Shown piece by piece: positions 1 to 8,990 of a stretch of DNA of 64,000 nt (positions are counted from its first letter, which is position 1; every line of letters begins with the position of its first letter). The stretch lies in NCBI GenBank assembly GCA_035690865.1, contig DASSKE010000002.1, positions 181,704 to 245,703 on the forward strand, given 5' to 3'. Position numbers and translations under genes: made by a program. This DNA comes from CAMLQK01 sp035690865. Its GTDB lineage: Bacteria > Patescibacteriota > Saccharimonadia > Saccharimonadales > UBA4665. The notes beneath the pieces are model-generated. The model was not told where the DNA came from. It searched no databases and saw only the letters and a program-made list of their open reading frames with translations.

Positions 1-347
1 TGTTGGAACGACGCACAAAGCTGCGGCTAGCCGAGCAGGATATCTATATTAATATCGTGGGCGGCATGAAAATAGTCGAACCCGCTGCTGACCTGGCCGT
101 GTGTATGGCTATTGGTTCGGCCGCCAAAGGTTTGCAACTTAAGACAAATGCGGTAGTATTTGGTGAGGTTGGTTTAAGCGGTGAGGTGCGCCATGTCCCC
201 TATGCCGACAAACGCCTGGCCGAAGCCAAAAAAATGGGCTTTGAATCAGCTATCGGGCCAATGCAAAAAGGTCAGAAAGACGCATTGCTGCAGCCAATTG
301 GACATGTGCGCGAGGCACTTAATACATTTCTAGAAAAGGACACCTAA
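1..347 (+). CDS. radA: DNA repair protein RadA, C-terminal part (5' end outside window)
   Basis: Only the last 115 or so residues are present; the frame is open from base 3 and the first codon (TTG) is internal, not a start. The fragment matches the Lon-protease-like C-terminal domain of RadA/Sms: IYINIVGGMKIVEPAADLAV is followed by VVFGEVGLSGEVRHV and a RLAEAKKMGF-type helix. In the family this domain forms a hexameric ring around the RecA-like ATPase core and helps branch migration during recombination repair. The zinc finger and ATPase are upstream of the window. It ends 12 bases before the PIN-TRAM gene, so the two are probably co-transcribed. Confidence 0.93.
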   Translation, partial: LERRTKLRLAEQDIYINIVGGMKIVEPAADLAVCMAIGSAAKGLQLKTNAVVFGEVGLSGEVRHVPYADKRLAEAKKMGFESAIGPMQKGQKDALLQPIGHVREALNTFLEKDT

Positions 348-358
348 AAACAGTTTTC

Positions 359-1309
359 ATGACTACATTTATCGAAATTTTACTTCTTATATTTATTGCA
401 GGCTTTTTAGTGCTGCAATCTAAAGCGACATTTATAAGCGGCCTATTGGGTCGCCGGCGTCGCATTATCCTAGACAGTTGCGCGCTTATAGATGGCCGTA
501 TCGCAAGTTTGGCCCGCAATGGTTTTATGGCGGACGAGCTGATTATCCCGCAGTTTATAATCAACGAGCTACAGCTTTTGGCGGACGGCAATGATAGCCA
601 CAAACGCGAGCGTGCTCGCTTTGGCCTGGATATTGCCCACGAGCTGCAAGATGCCTCATACGCCTCTAAAGTTACCATAGATCGCACCGTTTTTCCTCAG
701 ACACCCGCAACCGACGATAAACTTATCCAGCTGGCAAAAAAGCTTGAAGCATATCTATACACCACCGACTATAATTTGGCAAAAGTTGCTTCAATCGAAG
801 GGGTCGGCATACTTAATGTCAACGAATTGGCGCAGAGTCTGCGCCCTATAGCGCTGCCTGGCGAGACTCTAACGCTAAAGATCGTGCAAAAAGGCAGTGG
901 ACCCGGGCAGGGCGTTGGGTATCTAGACGATGGCACTATGATTGTCGTAGAGGGCGGTGCGCGATATTCCGGGCGTCATCCAATAGAGGTGGTTGTTACA
1001 CGTATGCATCAAACGGTGGCTGGAAAAATGGTCTTTGGACAAGTTAAAGAAGCGCCAGCAGAGCCACCTCGTCAGCAAGAGCGCAAAACGCCAGCTTCGC
1101 AAGCTGCCGCGACAGTGCGTGCTCAGCTAAAGCAGCAGCCCGCGCAGTCAGGAATGCAAAAGAAGGTAGCTATTTCTTCTGCCCCTTCGGCTTCTCCGGC
1201 ACCAGTGCAGAAACCTAAAAGCCGCCTACATGAACGCCTTGTGAGCGCCACTCAGCCTGCAACTAAGGCCACGAAGCCTGCACCTCGCCGTCGCCCGCGC
1301 ATTAGCTAG
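359..1309 (+). CDS. PIN and TRAM domain protein (YacL-like)
   Basis: The 316-residue protein has one N-terminal membrane segment (about residues 5-22), then a PIN nuclease-fold domain (about 35-150) with acidic residues at DSCALIDGR and TTDYNLAKVA, then a TRAM domain (about 160-225; LKIVQKGSGPGQGVGYLDDG). The tail of about 90 residues is rich in Pro, Ala, Lys and Arg and looks disordered. PIN-TRAM proteins of the YacL type are membrane-bound and are often found next to radA, as here; their substrate is not firmly known. Unlike YacL of Firmicutes, which has several membrane helices, this copy keeps only one. A terminator follows directly. Confidence 0.85.
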   Translation: MTTFIEILLLIFIAGFLVLQSKATFISGLLGRRRRIILDSCALIDGRIASLARNGFMADELIIPQFIINELQLLADGNDSHKRERARFGLDIAHELQDASYASKVTIDRTVFPQTPATDDKLIQLAKKLEAYLYTTDYNLAKVASIEGVGILNVNELAQSLRPIALPGETLTLKIVQKGSGPGQGVGYLDDGTMIVVEGGARYSGRHPIEVVVTRMHQTVAGKMVFGQVKEAPAEPPRQQERKTPASQAAATVRAQLKQQPAQSGMQKKVAISSAPSASPAPVQKPKSRLHERLVSATQPATKATKPAPRRRPRIS

Positions 1310-1336
1310 TGTACGAAAGGTTTGATGTGCTTTCGG

Positions 1337-1366
1337 GCATCCGCTACCATGCGGGTGCTCTTTTTT
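1337..1366 (+). terminator. Intrinsic terminator after radA/PIN-TRAM
   Basis: Eight-pair stem GCATCCGC/GCGGGTGC (one G-U) with a six-base loop, followed by TCTTTTTT. It lies 27 bases after the PIN-TRAM stop. Confidence 0.85.
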
Positions 1367-1462
1367 GTATCTCACCATAGGTTGCCTATCTTGGTTGAGG
1401 GGCTGTTCTCATCCGGGTTATTTCTTCTATCGAGAGTAACAATCGTGCTAGTATTTTGCCTG

Positions 1463-1491
1463 CAAAAACAGCCCCCGATAAGGGGGGCTGT
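1463..1491 (-). terminator. Intrinsic terminator after the PBP gene
   Basis: Read on the minus strand: stem ACAGCCCCC/GGGGGCTGT, then TTTTTG. It follows the stop of the penicillin-binding protein gene by about 28 bases. Confidence 0.8.
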
Positions 1492-1518
1492 TGCTTAGAT
1501 GGGGCAACCCAGGATGGT

Positions 1519-4443
1519 CTAAGTATCGTTGCCGCCGCCGTTGCCACCGCTATTGGTGGCGTTGCGATTGCCTCGTAAGCCCGGCCAGCTCTGAAGCGTG
1601 GCTGAAGTATTGCCATCGGCAAAGGTTACCGTCGCCTCACTGGAAGCAGTGTAGAGCACGCTGTCAATGATCTTGGCGCTTACTGTGGCCGATCCCGCTT
1701 CCGTTGGAGTATAACTAATTGTTATCGAGCTTGGTGACACGCTCACGGCCTGTGAGTTCACCTTTTGGCCATTTACGTAAAGCTCGACCACGCCGCCCCA
1801 TCGGGAGCCACCAAGCGGGTGTGTGCCCTGAGTTGCCGTAACAGTAAAGCTACATGGCGACCCAACACTACAATTCGATGGTGAAGTGATGGTAACTGAT
1901 GGCTTAACGTCATTGCAATTGTGAACGTCATCGCTGGCAGTGATATTTGCGCTGCTGCCGCCTACAAAGATGTCAGCCGAGAACAAGTTAGCATTGCCAC
2001 CGGTGGTTGTCTGTTTGGCCTCGCTTGGAGTACATGAAGTAGCTAGCTTGCCCGAGACCTTGTCAATCGTTTGCGACGAAGTGCTTCCTGACTTCTGTTG
2101 ATACCATGATGGGAAGATGTCGGTGCTCTTGCTTGGTACAACGGCGCCAGCTGTCTTATTACTTGGGTTCTTTGTTACCACATAAGCAGGTAGGGTCTTG
2201 ATGCCAGATGGAGCTGTCCAGTTTGTGGGTTTCTCGCCTAGCATGTCGTGAGCGCCCTCCATAAAGCCTCTGGTGAGCGGCTCGGTCATGGTCTCCATGC
2301 GTCCGCTGGTCATTTCTCGCACGCGATCCTGGTTACCTACCCAGCTAACCACAGCGTATTTCGTAGAGAAGCTCGTCATTAGACCATCGTAGTTGTCGTT
2401 AGTGGTACCTGTTTTGATTGCAAACTTCCAACCCTTATAGTTATGGAACTTATCACTCTTCTTTAGGTAGCTGGCATTACCGTCACTTAACATGTCGGCA
2501 ACAATGTAGGCCGTGTCAGGCTTAATTACTTGCTTGCCGTCAGGCTGAGTCCATTTGTAAATGTCCTTGTTTGCGGCATTGGTAATTTGCAATATGTAGG
2601 TGGTTGGAATCGCTTTACCCAAGCGCGAAATGGTCGAGAGTCCGTTTACGTGCTCATCAAGGTGAAGATAGGCACCGTCACCAATAGCCGACGAAGCGTA
2701 GCATGGAATTTTCTCTTTTTGAGCAACATCACCAAAACAGTTATAACCAGTGTCGCCCGCCATCATAGAATCAGCGTAGTTGATAGTTTTTTGGACGCCG
2801 GCGGTCATCATCGCCTTAACGGCCGGAACGTTACGTGAGCCACCTAAGGCGTACCGCAATGTTAGCGGCCCGGGGAAGTAAAAGTCGTAGTCCCACAGAC
2901 AGTTCGGGCCACCATCATCGGCAGAACGTTTATCGGTTTTGGGGCTGTTCCTGTTAGTACATTTGTAGCCACTCTTGCTGGAGTCTAGGATTGGCCCGAG
3001 GTCGTCGTACAGAACTGAGCCAGCACCAGCATTAGTGGTTTCGTTGATAAGTGCCGAGTAATCGTATGGCTTAAAGCTTGAGCCTGGAGGTAGGTTTGTC
3101 TGGGCATAGTTAACCTGACCATGGGTGGGATCGTTAAAGTCGGTACCCCCGACTAATGCCACAATCTGTCCGGTCTGAACATCTTCAGCCACCATAGCCT
3201 CTTGGTCTCCGTGGTATTGCTTGATGTTCGAGAGGTTCTTTTGTACGAGCGAATCAGCTAGGTCTTGTAACTTGAGGTCAACAGTGGTTATGACTTTCCA
3301 GCCACCGCGTTTAACTGTTTCGGCGCCATATTTTTGCTCCAGCTGATGCTTTGCGGCCAATACAAAATACGGAGCCTTAATGCCGGCGTAATGAGGCTGG
3401 AATGGCTTGATCTGAGACAAAATGTCTATCTTTTTAGCATCCTCTGCTTGGGCTTTTGTAATATAGCCCTGGTCAACCATTTGATCTAAAATGTAGTGCT
3501 GACGGTGGATGAGATCTTCGGCGCCAAAGTTATCCTCTGAAGTTGAAGGGTTGTACTTGGGTGAGTTGTATGGCGAGTAATATCCAGGAGCTTGCGGAAT
3601 GGCCGCCAGAAAAGTAGACTGAGCCAAATCGAGGTCTTTGGCAGGAATGCCAAAGTAGTCGTTGGCAGCACTCTCTACGCCATATTGTACGTTCCCATAC
3701 GGTGCAATATTTAAGTATCCGTTTAAGATGTCGTCTTTAGAATACTCGCGTTCAAGATCAACAGCTAAGATCAGCTCCTTAACTTTGCGGGTAATTGTCT
3801 GATCCTGCGACCAGTCTTGGTTTAGCTTAACGAGCTGCTGGGTAATTGTTGAACCACCTTGGCGCGGTCCACCGCTGTTAGTGAGGTCGTGAATACCCGC
3901 ACGAGCAATACCCCTGATGTTAAAAGCACCTTCGTTGTAAAAGTCTTTGTCCTCGATTGCAACGGTAGCTTGTTTAACGTACTTAGAAATCTGATCGCCA
4001 CGAACCGGAATACGCTTAACAGCGTTGTAGTCTTGCCAGAGCACCGTTTGACCGGTTCGGTCGTAATACACGATACTACCACCGAGATTATCACCGGAGA
4101 TGTCCTTAATATTAGGAAGATCTTTGCGGAAATAAGCAAACACTCCTACAAGCAGGATAAAGCAAACAACAATACCTATACCGGCTAGCTTTAGGGCCAT
4201 AATTGCGCCTTCGCGGCTCGTCCAATAGCGCCAGACGCGCTTAGGGTGCATACGGTAGAGAATGCGCTTCCAGCGCTCTTGAGGCAGACTACCCAGATAC
4301 GCAGCCCGCCGTCGAGCCTTTGCGTCACGCCGTGCTTTAAAACGATCACCAATAGAGCGATTTAACTTGATAGTGTTACCACTCCTGGTGGTAAAGGTGC
4401 TGTTAGGACGGCGTCGACCTGGACTCCGACGGGGTGCATTCAT
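1519..4443 (-). CDS. Class A penicillin-binding protein with Ig-like tail
   Basis: A bifunctional peptidoglycan synthase of 974 residues. After a basic cytoplasmic tail (about 1-87) comes one membrane anchor (about 88-110). The GT51 glycosyltransferase (about 130-310) shows EDKDFYNEGAF with the catalytic Glu near 163, and GGSTITQQLVKLN. The transpeptidase (about 400-760) shows the serine nucleophile in PPGSSFKPYDY (near 455), SRN, and KTGTT near 676. Residues about 850-940 form an Ig-like beta domain (VTITSPSNCSVGSPCSFTV) ahead of a Gly/Asn-rich end. GT51 domains polymerise lipid II and the penicillin-binding domain cross-links stems outside the membrane. An AAGGAG site supports the ATG. The extracellular Ig tail is the unusual part and may bind wall or partner surface. 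Confidence 0.93.
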   Translation of the reverse strand: MNAPRRSPGRRRPNSTFTTRSGNTIKLNRSIGDRFKARRDAKARRRAAYLGSLPQERWKRILYRMHPKRVWRYWTSREGAIMALKLAGIGIVVCFILLVGVFAYFRKDLPNIKDISGDNLGGSIVYYDRTGQTVLWQDYNAVKRIPVRGDQISKYVKQATVAIEDKDFYNEGAFNIRGIARAGIHDLTNSGGPRQGGSTITQQLVKLNQDWSQDQTITRKVKELILAVDLEREYSKDDILNGYLNIAPYGNVQYGVESAANDYFGIPAKDLDLAQSTFLAAIPQAPGYYSPYNSPKYNPSTSEDNFGAEDLIHRQHYILDQMVDQGYITKAQAEDAKKIDILSQIKPFQPHYAGIKAPYFVLAAKHQLEQKYGAETVKRGGWKVITTVDLKLQDLADSLVQKNLSNIKQYHGDQEAMVAEDVQTGQIVALVGGTDFNDPTHGQVNYAQTNLPPGSSFKPYDYSALINETTNAGAGSVLYDDLGPILDSSKSGYKCTNRNSPKTDKRSADDGGPNCLWDYDFYFPGPLTLRYALGGSRNVPAVKAMMTAGVQKTINYADSMMAGDTGYNCFGDVAQKEKIPCYASSAIGDGAYLHLDEHVNGLSTISRLGKAIPTTYILQITNAANKDIYKWTQPDGKQVIKPDTAYIVADMLSDGNASYLKKSDKFHNYKGWKFAIKTGTTNDNYDGLMTSFSTKYAVVSWVGNQDRVREMTSGRMETMTEPLTRGFMEGAHDMLGEKPTNWTAPSGIKTLPAYVVTKNPSNKTAGAVVPSKSTDIFPSWYQQKSGSTSSQTIDKVSGKLATSCTPSEAKQTTTGGNANLFSADIFVGGSSANITASDDVHNCNDVKPSVTITSPSNCSVGSPCSFTVTATQGTHPLGGSRWGGVVELYVNGQKVNSQAVSVSPSSITISYTPTEAGSATVSAKIIDSVLYTASSEATVTFADGNTSATLQSWPGLRGNRNATNSGGNGGGNDT

Positions 4444-4485
4444 CCGTTTTAGTACTCCTTAAAAGGCCATTTGTTACTGCCTTAA

Positions 4486-4491
4486 AGTATA
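4486..4491 (-). promoter_or_regulatory. -10 box of the PBP gene
   Basis: TATACT on the minus strand, 42 bases before the PBP start, giving a short leader that carries AAGGAG. No convincing -35 box is seen. The 308 bases between the PBP and the methyltransferase hold this promoter and the opposite one at 4737; the middle shows nothing else I can identify. Confidence 0.5.
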
Positions 4492-4736
4492 GCAAACAAG
4501 AGTCCAAAAAGCATAATAAAAATTGCCACCTACAGCTAATCTTCAGGTGTGACAAACTGTTACAACAGTCGACTTGCAAACGTTCGGCAATTTAGCGGCA
4601 ATGATGCGTGATTTGGCTTCTCTGCGGCATGGCCACAAAGCAGTTGTGCTGACCCAGCATCTATCCCATTTAAGAAGAAAATAGCTTAATCAAATGCGGT
4701 AAGAATAAGTTTTCCATTATCTATTGGTAGTAATGG

Positions 4737-4742
4737 TATACT
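4737..4742 (+). promoter_or_regulatory. -10 box of methyltransferase/recG unit (leaderless)
   Basis: TATACT ends nine bases before the ATG of the methyltransferase gene. The expected transcription start is only 2-3 bases before the ATG and no Shine-Dalgarno sequence is present. Confidence 0.55.
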
Positions 4743-4751
4743 AAAAGCGAT

Positions 4752-5546
4752 ATGACAAATCAAAGTAAGAATCAAACTACAAAAGCTAAAGATAAACGTC
4801 GCGCTGATCAGTACAACGACCCAAGCCATAACTACCTGCATTATTGGAATGGCCGTGATTACGAGAACGAAGCCGAAGAGATGGCTCTGAACAGCCTCCT
4901 TAAGGATAAACATTTCAAGAAGGCTGTTGATGTTGGCGGCGGATATGGCCGCCTGTGTGTGTTCCTGCGCTCCTTTGCTGATAAGGTGGTGCTCGCAGAG
5001 CCAAGCCAGCAGCAGCTGGATATCGCCAAGGACTTCCTTAAGAATTACCCAGATGTTGATCGTAAGCTCATGCAAGCCGATGACCTGCAATTTAAAGACG
5101 GCGAAGTCGATCTGCTGACTATGATTCGCGTTATGCATCACCTGCCAGATCCAAGCAAGGAATTTGCCGAGATTGCACGGGTATTGAGCGATAAAGGGTA
5201 TGCCGTTATTGAGGTTGCGAATTATGCCCACGGACGCAATCGGCTCAAACATGCACTGAAGCGCAAAAAATTGCCTACAGAGCCAGTAGACATCCGTTCA
5301 GCTGAACACCGCAACGAGAACGAAATTCCATTTGTAAATCACAACCCACAAACAGTTATTAAACAGCTTGCGCACGCTGGCTTAAAGGTTGACCGCATTC
5401 TTTCGGTTTCAAACCTGCGAAGTCCAGGCCTTAAAAAAGTAATGCCAAAGCGTTTGATGCTCGCTATCGAGGGTGTTTTGCAGCCTACTTTGGCTAATAT
5501 TTACTTTGGGCCGAGTGTATTCTTTTTGGTTCGCAAAGCCAAATAG
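4752..5546 (+). CDS. Class I SAM-dependent methyltransferase
   Basis: A 264-residue protein with a Rossmann-fold methyltransferase domain. Motif I is VDVGGGYGRLCVFL (about 55-68), followed by an acidic motif II region (VVLAEPSQQQLDIAK) and MIRVMHHLPDPSKEFAEIARVL, typical of UbiE/Methyltransf_11 proteins. The N-terminal 30 residues are Lys- and Gln-rich. The substrate cannot be told from sequence; the family covers quinones, lipids, small molecules and proteins. The gene looks leaderless and is followed after 24 bases by recG, which has its own GGGGAG site, so both are probably one unit. Confidence 0.8.
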   Translation: MTNQSKNQTTKAKDKRRADQYNDPSHNYLHYWNGRDYENEAEEMALNSLLKDKHFKKAVDVGGGYGRLCVFLRSFADKVVLAEPSQQQLDIAKDFLKNYPDVDRKLMQADDLQFKDGEVDLLTMIRVMHHLPDPSKEFAEIARVLSDKGYAVIEVANYAHGRNRLKHALKRKKLPTEPVDIRSAEHRNENEIPFVNHNPQTVIKQLAHAGLKVDRILSVSNLRSPGLKKVMPKRLMLAIEGVLQPTLANIYFGPSVFFLVRKAK

Positions 5547-5570
5547 CTGTCGCTGAGTTAAAGGGGGAGT

Positions 5571-7613
5571 ATGCACGGCTTACAACAGCCACTTTCGGTA
5601 TTGACTGGCGTAGGCCCGGCTTTAGAACAAAAGTTTGCCCAGCTTGGCATTGCAACGGTCGGCGATTTGTTGCTCTACTTTCCGCGTCGCTATGATGACT
5701 ATTCGCAAGTAACACCAGTGGGGCAGCTGCGTCCTGGAATGGTTACGGTGCAGGGGGTGATCGAAAACTGTAAAGGGCGTTATGTGCGCCGCGGTATGCA
5801 CATAACTGAAGCTGATCTGTTTGACGGAACTGATCGAGTGCGCCTCGTGTGGTTCAATCAACCATATCGAGCAAGTGCTTTAAAGCCAGAGCAAACCTAT
5901 TTTGTTGCCGGCGTATACCAGTTAAGCCGCCAAAAATTCTCTATTGTAAACCCAGCTTGCGAGTTAGTGAGTGATTTTCCGGTTAACACAGCACGTATTA
6001 TTCCGATATATCGAGAAGTCAAAGGCTTAACAAGCCGCCAAATCCGTAAAGTAATAGGCGCGGCAATGCCGATGGTGGCCCGGTTGCCCGAATTCCTGCC
6101 AGTAGAAGTGATAGCCAGCGAAAAAGGCATCATGCCTCGGGCGCAGGCAGTTGCGGAGGTGCATTTTCCAAGCTCGCCGCAAGCATTGGAGGCCGCCCGT
6201 CAACGGCTCGGGTTTGAAGAAGTGTTTTGCCTGGTGTTGGCGAGTTTACTAAATAAACACGAGTTTCTGGCGGATGCGGCGCTGGCAATACCTTTTCAGC
6301 AGAAATTGGCGCAAGACTTTGTTAAACACTTACCGTTTACCTTAACCGACGCCCAGCGCAAAGTAATTTGGCATATTTACCAAGATATGCAAAAAACGCA
6401 ACCGATGAACCGGCTAATCGAAGGCGATGTGGGATCCGGAAAGACAGTTGTGGCCGCAATGGCTGCACTCATGCCGATAGCCGAGGGCTTTCAGGTTGCC
6501 TACATGGCACCTACCGAGCTGCTGGCCAGACAGCATGCCAACACCATTCATCAGTTATTACAGCCTCTTGGCCAAGAAGGGCAAGTTGCTTTACTGACAG
6601 GTGGTATACCCGCAAAGCAAAAGCAAGACACTCTGCAACGGATTGCGCGAGGTGAGGTGCGTTTTATTATTGGCACACACGCGCTTATTCAGGAAAAGGT
6701 TGATATGCATAAGCTCGGTTTGGTTATTATTGACGAGCAACATCGTTTTGGTGTTGAGCAACGCAAAAAACTCATGAGCAAAGCGGGCCATATGCCGCAT
6801 CTGCTAAGCCTTACGGCCACACCTATTCCGCGCTCGCTGGCGCTTACACTGTATGGAGAGTTAGACATCTCGATTATTGACACCAAGCCTGCTGGCCGCA
6901 AGCCGATAATTACTGAGGTCACTTCACCAAACTCCCGCAAGCAGCTCTACGCTCGTATTACAAAAGAACTTGAGAGGGGCCGCCAAATGTTCGTGGTGTG
7001 TCCGTTGATAACCGAATCGGCTGCATTGCAGGCAAGTAGCGCCGAGCAAGTCTATGAAGATATGCAAAAACGCGATTTTAAACAATGGCGCGTTGGTTTA
7101 TTGCACGGAAAAATGAAGTCTGACGAAAAAACAGCAATTATGGAGGCATTCAGTAAGCATGAGCTGGACATTTTGGTATCTACAACCGTTATCGAAGTAG
7201 GAGTTGATGTTCCAAACGCCAGTATCATGCTTATCGAGGCAGCAGAGCGCTTTGGCTTGGCGCAGATACATCAGCTACGCGGCCGGGTAGGGCGCGGCCA
7301 AGACCAAGGCTATTGCTACCTGATGATGAGCGACTCCAAGACGCCACCACAACGTCTTCAGGCTCTGGAGCGCATTACCGATGGTTTTGCATTGGCCGAA
7401 ATGGACCTTGAGCTACGCGGCCCAGGCGCAATTTATGGCACCATGCAGCATGGAGCGCTTGACTTGCGCATTGCCAAGCTTAGCGACACCAAACTTATCG
7501 CCCGCGCCCGCCAAGCAGCGGAGGCAATTATTGATAATCCACAAAATCTGGTACAATATACTGAGTTATTTAGTCGTGTGCAGGCTTTGCGCGCGGTCAC
7601 CAATTTAAACTAA
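5571..7613 (+). CDS. recG: ATP-dependent DNA helicase RecG
   Basis: At 680 residues this is the usual RecG length. The N-terminal wedge/OB domain (about 10-150; PLSVLTGVGPALEQKFAQLG and YFPRRYDDYS) binds branched DNA. The two RecA-like helicase lobes follow: Walker A GDVGSGKTVVAAMA (about 285-298), IIDEQHRFGVEQR as the DExH box, SLTATPIPRSL, and in lobe 2 STTVIEVGVDVPNA and QLRGRVGRG. RecG remodels stalled replication forks and Holliday junctions. The start is supported by GGGGAG seven bases upstream. Four bases separate it from the next gene. Confidence 0.97.
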   Translation: MHGLQQPLSVLTGVGPALEQKFAQLGIATVGDLLLYFPRRYDDYSQVTPVGQLRPGMVTVQGVIENCKGRYVRRGMHITEADLFDGTDRVRLVWFNQPYRASALKPEQTYFVAGVYQLSRQKFSIVNPACELVSDFPVNTARIIPIYREVKGLTSRQIRKVIGAAMPMVARLPEFLPVEVIASEKGIMPRAQAVAEVHFPSSPQALEAARQRLGFEEVFCLVLASLLNKHEFLADAALAIPFQQKLAQDFVKHLPFTLTDAQRKVIWHIYQDMQKTQPMNRLIEGDVGSGKTVVAAMAALMPIAEGFQVAYMAPTELLARQHANTIHQLLQPLGQEGQVALLTGGIPAKQKQDTLQRIARGEVRFIIGTHALIQEKVDMHKLGLVIIDEQHRFGVEQRKKLMSKAGHMPHLLSLTATPIPRSLALTLYGELDISIIDTKPAGRKPIITEVTSPNSRKQLYARITKELERGRQMFVVCPLITESAALQASSAEQVYEDMQKRDFKQWRVGLLHGKMKSDEKTAIMEAFSKHELDILVSTTVIEVGVDVPNASIMLIEAAERFGLAQIHQLRGRVGRGQDQGYCYLMMSDSKTPPQRLQALERITDGFALAEMDLELRGPGAIYGTMQHGALDLRIAKLSDTKLIARARQAAEAIIDNPQNLVQYTELFSRVQALRAVTNLN

Positions 7614-7617
7614 CAAC

Positions 7618-8463
7618 ATGTATTCTGGAACAACATTAACGCCGCTTTCTGGCCGTATCCTGGGAGCGCACCAAAAGATAGACCGGCTGGCTCGCTCAGT
7701 GTTGCGGTTGTCTGCTCCAGAGAGCATACATGTTTTTCCGACGACTCGGGCAATTCTTAAATTCGAAGGTCTTAATGGACCTGACGCCATTAAGCGCAAA
7801 AGCCCGGCACGCGACGAGCCATGGCATTATTATGCCCCCTTCGACCCAGACGATACGCAGCTTATTGACATAATTGAAGCGCATCACCGCAAGCTTGCGG
7901 CTGCTCTTAAAGACAAAGACACCATTAGGGCTTCGTTTGAAGCGGCCTGGCTTGCTCATGCAATAGTAGATGGCCTTACACCAGCTCACCACTATCCGTA
8001 CGAAGAAGAGCTGACCGAACTGCGCGGCGGTGAAGGTATCGAGCATCGCACCACCATCCGTAAAAAGCTCGTCATGCCGGGCGAGAACCGTCGGGAGCAA
8101 ATGCGTAACAACTGGAAAATGTGGGGACCAAAAGGGTTGCTTACAACGCATGGGCTTTTTGAATGGGGCATTGCGGCCATTATTGCGCCGCTCACGGTAC
8201 GCGGCAGCCGCACCAAGCTGTCCGAATCTGATATTCATGAGCTCGCGGAGCATGGTCTTACCGAGCTATTTAAGCGTAAAGCTCGCGAAGTAGCTGCTCT
8301 GGAAATGTATGATGCGTACTATAAGAATGGCTGGACGCCTAAACTTGCCAGCCAGGTTAAGCGCCAGCTCGTGCCGATTATTGTACAAACGGTGGCTTTG
8401 GCCTGGTATTCCGCATTGCAAACGTCGGGTGTTGTTCCCGCGCCCAAGAAAGTCAGTCAATGA
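7618..8463 (+). CDS. P1-nuclease/phospholipase-C-like zinc hydrolase family protein
   Basis: This 281-residue protein has no signal peptide. Near residues 118-128 it carries HAIVDGLTPAH, which has exactly the H-x3-D-x3-P-x-H spacing of the zinc site in phospholipase C and S1/P1 nucleases. PWHYYAPFDPDD upstream and HHYPYEEE downstream add further possible metal ligands. Known family members are secreted; a cytosolic form would be atypical, and the middle (about 150-200) is hydrophobic enough to touch membrane. It sits four bases after recG and overlaps rsmD by four bases (ATGA), so it belongs to this DNA/RNA-maintenance operon. Function is inferred only from the motif. Confidence 0.55.
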   Translation: MYSGTTLTPLSGRILGAHQKIDRLARSVLRLSAPESIHVFPTTRAILKFEGLNGPDAIKRKSPARDEPWHYYAPFDPDDTQLIDIIEAHHRKLAAALKDKDTIRASFEAAWLAHAIVDGLTPAHHYPYEEELTELRGGEGIEHRTTIRKKLVMPGENRREQMRNNWKMWGPKGLLTTHGLFEWGIAAIIAPLTVRGSRTKLSESDIHELAEHGLTELFKRKAREVAALEMYDAYYKNGWTPKLASQVKRQLVPIIVQTVALAWYSALQTSGVVPAPKKVSQ

Positions 8464-8990
8464 GAATTATTGCCGGCACGTTTGGCGGCAGGCTCTTTCA
8501 ATCGCCTGGGAGCTTTAAAACGCATCCTATGAGCGACAAGATCCGTGGGGCGCTATTTAACATGCTTGGCGACATAGATGGGCTTACCGTGCTTGATGCT
8601 TTTGCCGGCAGCGGTGCGCTCAGTTTTGAGGCCATAAGCAGAGGGGCTAAAAACGCTGTGGCAATTGAGTCCGACCTGGCAGCGCAAAAAATTATCCAAA
8701 AGAACATCCATGACCTTGACTTGGCGCGGCAGGTAAAGGCAATTAAAGCCTCAGCCAATGCATGGCTGCAAACGACGCCTACCACCGATTATTTTGATAT
8801 TATCTTGCTTGATCCACCATACAATGACTTACAGATCAATCTTATCGAGCGGCTTACGAAGCGGTTGGCGCCTAGTGGCACTGTAGTGGTATCGTGGCCA
8901 GGCGATCAAGAGCTGCCTGAGTTACCCGGATTGGTATTGATCGTGGCGAAAAAATACGGCGATGCACAACTTGGCTTTTACCAAGCTTAA
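8460..8990 (+). CDS. rsmD: 16S rRNA (guanine966-N2)-methyltransferase RsmD
   Basis: A 176-residue protein that begins MRIIAGTFGGRLF, the RsmD signature, with THPMSDKIRGALFNML, the SAM motif VLDAFAGSGALSFEAISRGA and the catalytic IILLDPPYND. The enzyme methylates G966 of 16S rRNA in the assembled small subunit. Its ATG overlaps the preceding stop (ATGA). Its stop TAA shares the palindrome TTAA with the stop of the convergent sugar-kinase gene, so the two genes overlap tail to tail by four bases with no terminator between them. Confidence 0.95.
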   Translation: MRIIAGTFGGRLFQSPGSFKTHPMSDKIRGALFNMLGDIDGLTVLDAFAGSGALSFEAISRGAKNAVAIESDLAAQKIIQKNIHDLDLARQVKAIKASANAWLQTTPTTDYFDIILLDPPYNDLQINLIERLTKRLAPSGTVVVSWPGDQELPELPGLVLIVAKKYGDAQLGFYQA

